64,000 nucleotides of DNA from Telopea speciosissima (Eukaryota; Streptophyta; Magnoliopsida; Proteales; Proteaceae): the NCBI RefSeq assembly GCF_018873765.1, contig NC_057923.1:11234413-11298412 (forward strand). Direction: 5' to 3'. A program made the translations under genes and the position numbers. Position 1 is the first letter of the stretch; the number at the start of each line of letters is the position of its first letter. Below, in pieces: positions 11,439 to 22,439 of the stretch. Under the pieces are notes generated by a model. The model was not told the DNA's origin and made no database searches. It saw only the letters and a list, made by a program, of their open reading frames with translations.

Positions 11439-11874
11439 TAGGCCTGTAAACGGATCGGATTGGGTTTGGATACGGATCGGATGTAATCGGATTTGGATAT
11501 TTCCTGGTCGAATACGGATATCTCTAAACAGATTCGGATGGATTCGGATGCGGATCAAATTTGGATTTTTGACCATCCGTTTACACCTCTGCCTTTTGTA
11601 ACCCGAACCTTCCTCCCCCTAGTGGATACAATTCACTCTCAATCCATTGTTTTAGATCATGATTCTCTTTTCCCCATATTCTAGAACCTGTTGAATCTTC
11701 AAAAACCCTCGAGATCATTATTTACTTCATTTTTTATAATTAAGTATTTCGATTCGGATTTTTATTGGAGTATTCGGATTTTTTTTCGAATATCTCTAAT
11801 CGAATATGGATGCCTCTAAACAGATACGGATACACGGATCGAATTCAAATTTTAAGGTATCCATTTACAGCCCT
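11439..11874. mobile_element. ATCCG-family MITE in the copy B promoter
   Basis: A 436-bp insert with ends TAGGCCTGTAAACGG and TTTACAGCCCT sits between two copies of AGCCACATA (11430-11438 and 11875-11883), a 9-bp TSD. Copies A and C read straight through this site (about 8183 and 32045). The body is degenerate CGGAT/ATCCG repeats. A 9-bp TSD suggests Mutator-type mobilisation. Confidence 0.85.
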
Positions 11875-11883
11875 AGCCACATA

Positions 11884-13799
11884 TATATATAGAGAGAGAG
11901 AGACAACAACATGAGAGAGAAAGATGGAGAGAGTGAGGAAGGGGTTCTTCTTGTAGGCGCCTCCTTTCCGTCAAGACATTTTGACTTTGGAAAGATATGA
12001 GGCGACGTGAGGACTTGAGAGTTGAGACAATCTAATCTAAACTATGTAATATTGCATGGCGGTCCCTCCACCGCTTCATTGACCACACTCCACGCCAATG
12101 TTTATGTATGGAAGGCGGCTTCTTGGAATGTTGAAATGTTTTTTTTTCAAGTTTTCCCAGCTGACCAAAGTGTGAGCACTCGTGGCGAACCCCCGCTCTT
12201 TCTCCGACCATATTTTTTTTATCTGCTTTTTTGTCTGGGAGTGTGGCCTCTACGTCAGCACTCTCATGTGTCTAATGCTCCTCCTCAAAATTAAGGGGTA
12301 GTGGTGTCTTTTCATATGGGAGAGAGAGAGAGATAAACTCATAGAAGTGTTGGCATAGACCACACTACCATTTCTCTTTTTTTGGGTTTTTTTTTCTGTT
12401 TTATTTTTGGCTTTCCTTAATTGGTTTGTTTTGTTCTGATGAGTCATTGAGTCACATAAAACTTAAGTGGCACACCCATGTTTTGAGGAATTTGAATCAA
12501 AATTCTTGTTTTGATAAAATTCAAACGATTAAATTGGATATATGATTGTGATTGGTATTGAATTTCTAGGGTTTAGACTGATTCTGGCTGAATTTTCGCA
12601 TACTTGAACCATTTTTGGAACTTGATAATGAGTGAAGAAAATTCCAATAAAAGATATGATGATCTGTTCTTGTCAGTATGAATTTTCCCTCAATTATTGA
12701 ATTCCTACCAAAGATTTAATTCATAGTATTGACACCAGTATCAATAGCTGGCAAGACCAATGGTATCAATCCATATCGATACCTAAAACCTGGTGGAAGG
12801 TCAATTTAGACATTATGGTATATCAAATCTATGGTCTATGCAAATCTAAAATCATTTTTGTCCTAAGTTTGTAAAGAGAGGCCAATCTCTCCTATTCTCA
12901 TTGTTGTTCTTCCGGGGTGACTTCCTTTTTGTCCCCCCCCCCCCCCCAAAACCCTTTTTATTGTACTTTCTAATGATAAAAAAAATTTAATCAACAACTG
13001 TCCTTGAATTGGGGAGGATATATATATATAGAGTAGATTTCTTTGCTTGAAAAGGAAGTGTGAGTTCACCTTCAACACATATATATTTGAATGCCTAACT
13101 TATGGACTGACTTACTTTCATTCCCTTCTCCACTCTTTTTGTGTGGGATTATTGTACTTGGAGGTATCTTTGTTTGCTTGAAAAGGAACTGTGAGTTCAC
13201 CTTCAACACATGCCGAACTATTGGACTCAATTACTTCCCTTTTTTCTCTACTCTTCTTGTGTGGGGTTGTCCCCTTCCCATCATGCTCTAGCTGTTGTGA
13301 CACATGCATGCATGTGGAGTTGTATGTTTGGCGAGATCTAATTGGATGAGCAACACCTTAGCAGGATTGAGAATGCAACTTTGCATTTTGGTATCTGATT
13401 TTGGAGGTGGGAGATTCTCTCTCTGTCCATGGATTCTCTTCTCTACTTGCCACTAACTTTCTTAAGTGGGAGGATTACTACGACGTCAGGGTGCAGTTTT
13501 GCAACAAGGGGGAGGTGGAGGGGGTTTAAAATTAAGAATCGTCCAATAGGTATGGCCATTTAATGAAGAGAGGTGTAGGATCTACGGGTGGGATGTGAGA
13601 AGGTGTGTGATAGTTGCCGCATCCATCGCATATCAATGAGCTTGGACCAAAAAAAAGCTTATGTTTTTTTTTGTTGAAAAACCAAAAAAAAAAAAAAAAA
13701 CTTATGTCTAGCTCCGTAGCGAGAGATTCTCTCCAATCCATTTGTTTTAGAAATACATTTGGACTGTATTGATCCACTGATATAGGATCACTCTTGGAT
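11884..13799. other. Upstream flank of bHLH copy B, no further gene
   Basis: It aligns with the flanks of copies A and C. It contains a poly-C tract near 12935-12948, a short AT repeat near 13019-13029, and an internally repeated block (CACCTTCAACACAT at ~13068 and ~13199). Open frames are neither conserved nor recognisable. Confidence 0.6.
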
Positions 13800-13980
13800 T
13801 GGATAGTACTTGGTATCGGTCTAGTTTGGTCAGGTTTATTTCTATTTTCTTTCAAAAATTAGATTTGTTTTTATATTTTTATCCTTGTCTACACTGATCT
13901 ACTAATACGGGATCAACCAAGAATCGATATTGATCTCCATTGATACAGATACGAAGGATACCGATATCTAAAACCATTAT
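13800..13980. repeat. TATCGG/CGATAC dispersed repeat copy
   Basis: Paired with 34145-34340 in unit 2. It ends GATACCGATATCTAAAACCA, as other family members do. Confidence 0.55.
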
Positions 13981-14475
13981 TGTACCCAAAAAACAGAAAT
14001 TTTGATGGAAATAACCTCCTTTTAAAGACCATGGGAAATTCTATGCTGGCACACTACATACGTAGAGCAGCGGTAATCAGAATGACGTGATCGAGAATTG
14101 GACTTCAAACTCGTCTGAGAGAGGCTGTGGAACTTGGAACAGTTTTTAAAGATGTTTTATTGTAGGCGTGTGATCTGATGATAATGTTGTGAGGCAAAAA
14201 ACTGGGCCCACCATTGTATTTGCATTGCATGAGTTATTGAAGAATTACGGCGCCGTTATAAGTCAGTCGTCCTTTCTACAGCTCTACGTAGAGACGTAGA
14301 AAGTTTGGGCAGTTTAACTAGAAAATTTTGACACTTTGACCCTGCAAAGCCTAAGCCCGGCCATAATTGACCACGTTTGGACCAAGGAAGGGAAGTGGAA
14401 CCCTATAGTAAGCTAGGGTTGCCTTTCATACAGTTTCCAAAAGGTCCCACATTTCCCTCCTGACTGCCTTGCCTT

Positions 14476-14681
14476 TAGGGATGTAAATGAATAGTCAAAA
14501 TCCGTTTTCGTATCCATTTATAGTTATCCGAAAAGCTATATTTACATGTAAACGGATAAAATATTCAATCGATATCTATGTCCGTATTCATTTAGCAATA
14601 TCCGAATCCATCTGAAAGCTAATCAGATGTAGATGCAGATATAGCACTATCTGAGCCGAATCCGATCTGTTTACATCCCTA
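14476..14681. mobile_element. ~206-bp ATCCG-family MITE, hAT-like ends
   Basis: The ends TAGGGATGTAAATG and TTTACATCCCTA are inverted. The equivalent place in unit 2 (~36410-36430) lacks it. The local CCTTGCCTT repeats make the TSD ambiguous. Confidence 0.65.
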
Positions 14682-15000
14682 CAGTTGCCTTGCCTTACCT
14701 TTAGAGGAGTCTCAAAAGCCACAGAGTTGGTGAGAGAGGGGAGAAGGGGGGGGGGGGGGCGATGTTTTCAATAGTTTTCTCAGCACAATATGAGTGAAAT
14801 AAAATAGTTGATCTCATTTTTTTTTTTGGGTAAAGAATAGTTGATCTCATTTAAGAGCTTGATTAACCACAACGATATTAAGTACCCCATGAACGATGGA
14901 TCCCACATGCCAACACAGAACACCCCAATGAAAATATTTCATATGAAAAAAATTATCAAGACATGTGTTATAAGGACGTAGGTCCCATTTATATTTTTTT
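14682..15000. other. Non-coding unit 1 sequence
   Basis: Matches 36430-36735 in unit 2, including TTAAGTACCCCATGAACG. It has a poly-G tract near 14748-14758 but no coding sequence. Confidence 0.6.
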
Positions 15001-16670
15001 GGAAAAATTTCACGGACACCCCCTAAAAATATCCAATATCTAAAAAACTTATCATACTTGGTCAAAAAGGCACAGATTACCTTTATTTTATGAAGATAGT
15101 CCACTCCGTTAGGTTTTTGGGGTTAAGTTGTTTAAGTTACTGTTAGTTTTATCATAATGATCAAATTACCTTTAGAAATGATAAATGTATCATAATACCC
15201 CTTAAGGGTAAAACCCTCTTTTACCAATCTATGGCAGAGAAGAGTTGCAGGGTTCTCATTTCTCTTGAGAACGAAGAAGGGAAGATGCTTGAAAACTTAC
15301 ACTGTGAATCCCAATTGAAGATCTCGCAAGACCCACATAGGAATTGGTGGGGCGAGCAATGGAGGACCTGAACAAAGACTCCTGATACAGAGGTTGAGGC
15401 TGTTGAGCTGCCATTTTAGATCCCACCAAAAGGGTTTTCGAGCTACAAATGGAGAAAGCAGTTAAAGAATCTGGATGAACGTAATGAAGAAGACGGACGA
15501 GGTGGTGGGTGTTAATGTTCTTATGATCCCTATTTTGTCTCCATAAATGGCGAAGAAACCGATGATGGAGGTGGGTGTTAGGATTACTGTTTGGTCTCCA
15601 AAAATGGCGGAGATACCGAAGAGCCCTAGGTCAATAGGACGGCGGAAGAAGCAAGAACAGGGGGCTTCTTCTTCTTCTTCTTTCTCAGACACCGTAAAAC
15701 CCTAGAAAGGAACTTCCATGAAAGAAGCGAGTTCAACAGAGCCTGTAGGGCAAAATCTGGGCAAAATCTAATTAAACTAATCAGCGATGTGTGCTTCTTC
15801 GTCTTTGACTTCTCCGTCCTTTTATTTGCTGCAATTGGCACTGGTCCAGAGTGCTCTGCATTAGATGAAAGTAACCAAGGTATTTACAATTTTTGAACTT
15901 CCAGAGTACTTTATCTCCGTGGTGTTTGTTCAAACTATACACCTTTGTACTGAATTCCATTCTAGCAGTTGTTCTATTTACTGATTCTGCTTTAATCTAG
16001 AAAACTGCATATATATCTAATGACATTTTAAAATGGGCGTGTTATCTCTAATTGATTCATTCTTTAACAGGTAAAAATGACATCATCGTAAAAATTTATA
16101 AAAATGTGATGCAATTTTACGAACATTTCAAATGATTGAAGGCTGAAACTTGCTCAGATTTTGCAAAAAGATTTATTTGAGAAGATTTTTAGTTGAAGAT
16201 TTACAGTTTTTCATGGTACATTGCATTAACACTTTACTTGGACAGATTTTTTTATTTTTTCGTTATGTCCTGCCTTCTCATTCCAAATAAAAGAAGCCGA
16301 ACGAATGTGATGTGGCATGGGGGAAATTTCAGAACAAGAAGGAGAAGTCTTGGAGAAAGTAATGGTCGCTGGAGAAGAAATCGCAAGACATTATTCTCTT
16401 CGCTGGAGAATAAATTGCAGGAGATGAAATCGCCCGCGGTTGTTTTGTTCTTCGCGCTCCAATGGGAAGAATCTGGTTTTGCCCTAGTAATTTTTCCAAG
16501 AGGGTAAAATCGACATTTTCTATTTTGAGTGATACTAAGAGGGTAAAATTGACATTTTATCTTGGAGGGGTCACCCTGCTTAACGTCAGAGGGAAGTTTG
16601 CCATTTTGACCAAGTTTGGTAAGTTTATGAGATATTGGATACTTCCAAGGGGTGTCCGTGAAATTTTTCC
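15001..16670. mobile_element. Mutator-like element with long TIRs and possible captured cargo
   Basis: Left end GGAAAAATTTCACGGACACC and right end GGTGTCCGTGAAATTTTTCC are inverted, with similarity for ~100 bp. Perfect 9-bp TSDs TATTTTTTT lie at 14992-15000 and 16671-16679. The unit 2 paralogue near 36740 reads through a T-run without the element, so it is a discrete insertion. The interior (15230-16560) has no transposase. It contains gene-like plus-strand sequence near 15740-15880 with a hydrophobic block (CFFVFDFSVLLFAAIGTG) ending at a GT donor-like site, and a pyrimidine-rich stretch. I do not recognise the donor gene. Gene capture is an inference. Confidence 0.85.
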
Positions 16671-16704
16671 TATTTTTTTTAAGGGAGAAAGTATTGTATC
16701 GGGT

Positions 16705-16935
16705 CGCATGTAATGTGCACCCTATGCCGGATTTGGGCCCTCTGTAGCGCGACAGGGTTTGTAACACACCATCCGACGGCCCATAGTGCTCGGCCATGTA
16801 GCCCAACACATAGGCGAGGTGTTGGGTTGCATGCCCAACCACTGTGGGTCGTTGGATGTGCGCTACACTCCTTGTCGTGTTACAGAGGAGCCCAACGCTC
16901 TTGTGCCCAGATACAGGTTTACATAAAATGACCAC
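16705..16935. repeat. GC-rich palindromic repeat
   Basis: Inverted arms around TAGCGCGACAGGGTTTGTAA and a GTGTTACAGAGGAGCCCAAC-type right arm, with an inner AGCCCAACACA inverted repeat. Paired with 36756-36960 in unit 2, so it predates the duplication. An open frame on the minus strand is its by-product. Confidence 0.6.
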
Positions 16936-17161
16936 CGCACTCTTAGGAATTTCCGCCTTTCTATGAAGACATGACGATTATTTCACATTGTCTTGTGTCT
17001 AGACGCACGGGTTGCGGCCGCACACAACCACCATTCTCTTTCTCTCTTTTTTTGTTTTATTTATTCTCTTAACACGTGTCAAATGTCATGTGAACAACTT
17101 ATCACTTTGCGTACGTGAAGATTCCTTGGACTCTAAAACATGAAGTGACTTCTCAAACAGC
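16936..17161. other. Non-coding unit 1 sequence
   Basis: Matches 36960-37185 in unit 2. No gene is seen. Confidence 0.5.
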
Positions 17162-17695
17162 TAGGGCTGCAACATGGTAGGGTCTGGTGGGGCCGGGCTT
17201 TATAGAACCCTACCCCAACCCTAAGTCTCCTTAGCTGGGCCCAGGCCTGACCCGACCCTAACTCAAGGCCAGAAAAATCCAACCCTGACCCGCCCTCAGG
17301 GTCGGGCCGGGCTGACCCTGACTAATGCATGGGTTGGAATGGGCCGGGGAGAACATTATCAATTTTACATAAAATTACACTATAATAAAATGTATTATAT
17401 CACTTATTGTCTTCATATATAATATATTATATAAAAAAATGTGGGTGACGTTTAAAGTTTATAATGTATATATTATATCAATATATTTTTTATAGTATAA
17501 CTTAAATCAGGGTCGGGCCAGGCCAGGCCAGGCTTAGCCCAAGGCCTCAACCCTAGCCCAACCCGACCCTGATTCAAGGCCAGAAATTTCAAGCCTTGAC
17601 CCGCCCTCTGGACCAAATATCTTAGCCCAGGCCCTGTTCGGGCTCAGGGCGGGCTAGGGACGACAGGGCCAAACTTGCACCCCTACAAACAACAG
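17162..17695. mobile_element. hAT-like non-autonomous element
   Basis: Ends TAGGGCTGCAAC and TTGCACCCCTA are short inverted repeats. The flanks CAAACAGC and CAAACAAC match at 7 of 8 positions, as expected for an 8-bp hAT TSD. Unit 2 lacks the insert (~37185). The body has GGGTCGGGCC-type repeats in both orientations and no transposase. Confidence 0.75.
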
Positions 17696-17814
17696 CAAGG
17701 TTTGGGAAAGGTTTTTTTTATTTTTTTTGTTGCTCATCACAACAGAGAGAACAAAAGAGGGATAGAGAGAATTAGGTACTTTGATCTTCTCTGCGTGATG
17801 TAGGGAAATGCATG

Positions 17815-18020
17815 GTTTTAGGGCACGGTATCGGAATAAGTATTCGTTAACCTGCAAAATCGATACGATACTGATACGGTATCGACCTGGATTGGTTGTA
17901 CAAGATAACTTTGCCCCTGATTCTTCTTTAAAAATGAGTTTTCTTTGATATTTTTATCCCTTGTCTGTACTGTGCTACCAATACGGTATTGACATCGATG
18001 ATTAGAAAAGGTTTTAGATA
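17815..18020. repeat. TATCGG/CGATAC dispersed repeat copy
   Basis: Starts after GGTTTTAGGGCACGGTATCG. Paired with 37320-37520, so the insertion predates the duplication. Confidence 0.55.
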
Positions 18021-18723
18021 TATCATCTTTTGTTGAAGAAAATAGCACCATCACAGAACACTTGGATGTTGGATCTCACCGATTCGCCCCCCAACAAAAA
18101 AAAAAAAAAAGAAGCTGAAATGATTCATTGATTCATACAACTCATCTATTGAATGAGATCGATGCTTAGTTGAAACAGATCCATGCTAAGGAAAGCAAAA
18201 ACTGAAAAATCTATATTTTTTTTTTGGGTAATTTACACATACCACTCCTAAGGTTTAACGAAAGGATAATTTTACCCCCCAATTTTGGATAATTTTGCGT
18301 ATCCCCCTGAGGTTTACAAACGTTAAAAAACACCCATTCCTTCAGTTCATGACTAACAATGTTAAAAATGTATTGTGAACTGACAGAATTACCCTTACAA
18401 GAAGAAAAAAAAAAAAAAAAAGAAAACTACAACTCATCTTCCCCAAAATCGATTAAGGAAGATGAGTTGCAGGTATGGGGTTGGAAAATCTCAAAGACGT
18501 GTTGAGCTGTTCTTTTCTCTCTCTCTTGTGTACTTTTCTCTTTCTCTCACTCTTTCTCTGCTGTGCAAGCTGAAACTGAATAAAAGAATTTTGGACTCAT
18601 CCACCAAGTCTTCTGGAACTAGGACCCTTTATAAAGTTTTAACATCTGAATGCCTCCATCAACTGGAGACGCTTGTTTCAACATCTCTCTTTCCCCTACC
18701 CACGCGTCTGTTGTTGCATACCG

Positions 18724-18755
<32 letters not shown>

Positions 18756-18946
18756 TCTCTGCGCTCTGCATTTCTTGTCTTTTGTTTGCTTCTCTCTTTT
18801 GAAGGTAAATTGTCATGTGGGTTTCGACATCTTCCGGAGCTAATCAGTCCCTAACAAGGGGATCTTTGAGAGGTCGATATTGTGAGTGAGCTGGGTCTCT
18901 GGCATCACATTACAAAGGGGAAAGGGTAGAAAGAAAAAAATAAAAA

Positions 18947-19648
18947 ATGGCACCGTCGTTTGGTTTCTGGGTGAAAAAGAACCATCGTGGAACGCCGGTG
19001 GTCATGAAGATGGAGAACCCTAATTGGTCGATGGTCGAGTTAGAGGGTCCTTTGGAAGAAGACTTCCTCCTTGACGGAGGCGGGAGTGACAAGGTTAGAG
19101 GGAAGAATGCCAAACAGCTCACTCTGGTTCTTCCCCTCAGAGCTCAAAGAGCTGCTGGTTGTCTCACCTTAATCGCTTCCGCAATGTTCGGTATCGCTGC
19201 CGCTGTAAGGCGCCGGTTGGGCTTCAGGAAGGACGGATTCAAACATTGGGAGCGAGATTGAGAATGAGAATCCTAGAGTGAAGAGGCGAATCTATGCTTT
19301 TATCAAGGCCTTCTTGTGGTTATCCCTATTATTGTTGGGTTTTGAGATTGCGGCTTACTTCAAGGGTTGGCATTTTGGGGCTCCCAACTTGCAACTGCAA
19401 CGCATATTGTCGACGCCGTTGGGGGTCCGTGGTATTTTCGATTGGTTCTATTCTAAATGGTGCCGTCTGCAACTTAGATTGGCCGAGTTCGAATCTGATT
19501 ATCCAAGTGTTGGACGATTCTGATGATCCCACAACCCAATTGTTGATCAAGGAGGAGGTTCAAAAATGGCAGCAGGAGGGTTCCCCTATCGTCTACAGGC
19601 ATCGGGTCATTAGAGATTGGTACAAAGCGGGCAATCTCGTCTTTGGTC
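18947..19648 (+). pseudogene. Captured CslC (xyloglucan glucan synthase-like) fragments
   Basis: The reading starts MAPSFGFWVKKN and matches the N-terminus of cellulose synthase-like C proteins: GTPVVMKMENPNWSMVEL and RGKNAKQLT. After a frameshift near 19230 it continues [37 protein letters not shown] and [10 protein letters not shown]. The sequence then jumps, with roughly 90 family residues missing, to [20 protein letters not shown] and [11 protein letters not shown], then [15 protein letters not shown]. That second part is the start of the GT2 catalytic domain. CslC enzymes make the xyloglucan glucan backbone in the Golgi. This copy is truncated, frameshifted and internally deleted, and it sits inside a transposon, so it is a captured pseudogene. 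Whether it is transcribed is unknown. Confidence 0.92.
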
Positions 19649-19830
19649 GAGCTTGATCTGTCTAATGGTATTGAGCTCACGGATTCTACTGCAGCTGCTA
19701 TTGCACAGGCAAGGAATTTGGAGAAGTTATGGCTGGTTAGGTGTAAATTGATTTCCAATTTGGGTATTGCGGTTGGGTGCAAGAAGCTGAGACTGATCAG
19801 CTTGAAGTGGTGCTTAGGCCTTGGGTAGAC
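19637..19830 (+). pseudogene. Captured F-box/LRR (FBL3-like) fragment
   Basis: Just after the CslC piece, in a different frame, the reading is [35 protein letters not shown] and GIAVGCKKLRLISLKWC. This is the cysteine-containing leucine-rich repeat pattern of plant FBL3-type F-box proteins, which are substrate receptors of SCF ubiquitin ligases. About 60 residues remain, with a short internal deletion around NLGIAVG compared with the usual repeat spacing. No F-box is present. The abrupt switch from CslC to LRR sequence shows a chimera of two donor genes. Confidence 0.88.
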
Positions 19831-20156
19831 TCTCCTCCAAATCGCTCAGGATCCTTCCCTCGCTGTTCCACTGTCTCGATTTCCATGGTGTTCCCATACC
19901 TGCAACTCATCTTCCCCAATCGATTTTGGGGAAGAAGATGAGTTGGAGGTTTGTTTTTTATTTTTTTCTTCTTGTAAGGGCATATCTGTCAGTTCACAGT
20001 ATATTTTTAACGTTGTTAGTCATGAACTGACGGAATGGATGTATTTGTTAACATTTGTAAACCTCAAGGGGTATGCAGAATTATCCAAAACTGAGGGGTA
20101 AAATTATCCTTTCGTTAAACCTCAAGGGTGGTATGTGTAAATTACCCTTTTTTTTT

Positions 20157-20450
20157 CGGGTGCTAGAATTTAGCCCACTAGGGGTGACCCACAAAGGATT
20201 CTCTAGGAACAGACCCATGAAGGGGCTAAGAGTCTGGGACAACAGATTCACAAGGCACAGGCCGAAGGGCCCACAAAAGACCAACACTTATTCCAAAAAA
20301 GATGCAACTTAATGGAAAGACAAAACTCCGTAATTAGTAATTAATTGCAGAACCATCATGTTACGTACTCATGGCATGTGCAACATGCTGATCGATATGG
20401 GAAGAGGCTAGCTATGTGCTCCCCCACAACCCATGCCATAAAAGAATATG
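20157..20450. other. Non-coding unit 1 sequence
   Basis: 20157-20290 matches 37780-37915 in unit 2. The rest has no coding content. Confidence 0.5.
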
Positions 20451-20921
20451 GGGAAAATTACATGCTTAGCTATTTTTGGGTTTTTATTTATAAAACTGTC
20501 TACTCTATGTTTGAGTTAATAAAAATAGACAAAAACAAGTTAAGGTTTATAAAACTGGACAAAATAGTGTCTCTCCGACTCTCCCTCCCTCACTTACTTT
20601 TTTAGACATTTTTACCCCTACCATTACCTTCTCGCCCAGGCATCCTGGGTAATCACAGGGAAGGGAAGGGAGGGCCGGATTTGGGTAGCAGAGAATGGCG
20701 GGGGCGGGGATGGGGGTGTGTTGCAGGGAACAGAGGATGCCTGGGCGAGAAGGCAATGGCAAGGGTAAAAATGTCTAAAAAAATAATTTTCGGAGGGAGA
20801 GGCACTATTTTGTCCAGTTTTGTAAACCTTAACTTGTTTTTGTTTATTTTTGTTAACTCAAACATAGAGTGGACAGTTTTGTAAATGAAAACCCAAAAGT
20901 AGGTAATCATGTAATTTTCCC
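20451..20921. mobile_element. 471-bp Mutator-like foldback element
   Basis: The long inverted arms (~180 bp each) begin GGGAAAATTACATGCTTAGC and end CATGTAATTTTCCC. They carry repeated TTTGAGTTAATAAAAATAGA-type blocks. Flanks AAGAATATG and AAGAATATA match at 8 of 9 positions. Only ~100 bp of loop separates the arms, and no gene is present. Confidence 0.85.
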
Positions 20922-21094
20922 AAGAATATACCAGTTGGGAATACTAGGCTAAGGTTTCAAAACTCAAAGTGAATGCACAATAGAATGTCATGCAATGGAC
21001 TAATTGTACGTACATGCATAAACAAAAAAAAATAAAGAGACTACATTTCTCCCCCTATATAACTCAAAGCACACGTAGCAAACATATGGATCCA

Positions 21095-21250
21095 GATCTT
21101 CTATGGCGCACTACCCGTAGCGGCCTGTGCGGAGCAGATTGAGCCGCATGTGCAAAGACCACCTTACCCCTACCCAAACTTCTTGCCCGAGCGGGGGTAA
21201 GGCGGTCATTTCGTGCGCGGTCCAGTCTGCACCGCACAGGCCGCTACAGA
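21095..21250. repeat. GC-rich palindromic repeat
   Basis: Inverted arms around TAGCGGCCTGTGCGG and CCGCACAGGCCGCTA with inner CTTACCCC/GGGGTAAG. Related in plan to 21429-21607. Confidence 0.7.
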
Positions 21251-21428
21251 CAGCTGGGCCGTAGACGATCTGAATTCTATACAATAAGTATAATTCCTCA
21301 ATACTTTTTCAACACATTTTTCCCCATTTGTCATCAACAGAAATGATAATAAGGATAGATAAAATTAAACATAGGATATATGTTAAACAATATAAGGAAT
21401 CAAAAGAGGTATAAACCATAATGAGTCT

Positions 21429-21607
21429 GGATCCTCTACTTCTGCCTGCCCCTACTTCTGTGTGCGCCCTACACACAACAGGGTGCGCAAAGATTGCCTT
21501 ACCCCTGCCCAAACTCTTTGCCCGAGTGGGGGTAAGGCGGTCTTTGCGCTCCTCGTTATGTGTAGGGCACACACGAAAGTAGGGGCAGACGGAAGTAGAG
21601 GATGTCG
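21429..21607. mobile_element. ~180-bp MITE with perfect-looking hairpin
   Basis: Left arm TCCTCTACTTCTGCCTGCCC and right arm GGGGCAGACGGAAGTAGAGG are inverted for ~43 bp, with an inner CCTTACCCC/GGGGTAAGG pair. Unit 2 keeps only the right half (37920-37990), owing to a deletion. Confidence 0.75.
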
Positions 21608-22150
21608 ATTCAAACCATATTATACGAATTCCATTAACTACTAATTCAAGTCATTAAAGATAGATAATCCAATAAAGTTCAAAAATGACTAAACTCAAGA
21701 AAAAGAGAAAAGATAAGAAAACAAAGACTTAAAAAAACATAAAAAAGATACAAGAACATGAAAAAGAACAAAAGAAAAGAAAGGAACCAACAGAAACTTT
21801 ATAGAATTCAATGTGAAAAGGTATTAATTATGGCATGAAAAGAAAATGGAAGATATGGAAAGACATACTTGTTGGGGGGTTAAACCAAATGACTCTCATT
21901 TGTTGATCGAATCTGGTTGGATCAGTCGACATGTTGCATCAAGACCGACCCACTAAAAGGAAATAATCCCAAATTTGTTGGCTCTTGTGGTCCGGAATGT
22001 CTTCGATCTGTTGCTTCCTGAGTATTCACCAAGGAAACTAAAGGCAAGAAGATTCCAAGACTTGGTGCGTAGAGAGGAGGTAAGAAAACAATAAAAGCTG
22101 CTGAAAGACTTTAGAGGATAATCTCCAGTTGTGTTTACACTTCAAGAGAT
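21608..22150. other. Non-coding unit 1 sequence
   Basis: Closely matches 37990-38505. It is purine-rich (21690-21790) and has no gene. Confidence 0.6.
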
Positions 22151-22163
22151 TGATAATAAATGA

Positions 22164-22182
22164 TGTGTGTGTGTGTGTGTGT
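22164..22182. repeat. (TG)n microsatellite
   Basis: About nine TG units, expanded to ~20 at the paralogous position 38507-38547. A poly-G tract follows. Confidence 0.9.
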
Positions 22183-22207
22183 GTATGGAGGGTGGGGGGG
22201 GGGGGGG

Positions 22208-22385
22208 TGGAAATTATCTCCTCTAGTTTTTCGCCCGGCCCAGTTCCCCAGTTTCTCTAATAGGGGATGGATCTGGTGGATCCCACCTAGGCAGAGTGTT
22301 TGGATAAGGATAGGGTGGTCATTCCAGTCTCCCCTTATTAGAGGAACTGGGGAACTGGGCCGGACAGGAAACTAGAGGTGATAAA
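22208..22385. mobile_element. ~178-bp MITE with ~50-bp inverted arms
   Basis: The left arm has CGCCCGGCCCAGTTCCCCAG and the right arm CTGGGGAACTGGGCCGG. Unit 2 retains only the left arm (38563-38605), and the unit 2/unit 3 junction falls within this MITE. Confidence 0.75.
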
Positions 22386-22439
22386 AACCGCGGGGGGAGG
22401 GGGGGGGGAAGTTGAGAATAGTCTTATACTGATCAATAC

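Larger units (their letters stand above)
18226..20147. mobile_element. Pack-MULE 1, carrying CslC and FBL3-like gene fragments
   Basis: Left end GGGTAATTTACACATACC and right end GGTATGTGTAAATTACCC are inverted, and arm similarity extends for ~240 bp. The flanks are T-runs (18216-18225 and 20148-20156), consistent with a 9-bp TSD. The unit 2 paralogue at ~37748-37790 reads from CTATATTTTG through a T-run to GGGTGCTAGAATTTAGCCC without the element. No transposase is encoded. Between the arms lie pieces of at least two unrelated plant genes, listed separately. The inner edge of each arm carries a small palindrome (CAACTCATCTTCCCC facing GGAAGATGAGTTG). Confidence 0.93.
3990..22400. repeat. Segmental duplication, unit 1 (main part)
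   Basis: The order here is Copia fragment, bHLH gene, TATCGG repeat, palindromic repeats, then TG repeat. The same order occurs at 28262-38605. Pairs include 4140-4893 with 28430-29178, 10258-13330 with 30960-33560, 16690-17160 with 36755-37185, and 21535-22150 with 37920-38505. Local differences are mostly insertions of DNA elements and one extra bHLH copy. The extent was judged by eye. Confidence 0.85.

Noticed and set aside
16252..16935. 227-codon open frame on the minus strand
   Set aside because: It crosses the Mutator-like element boundary at 16670 and runs into a palindromic repeat; no family motif.
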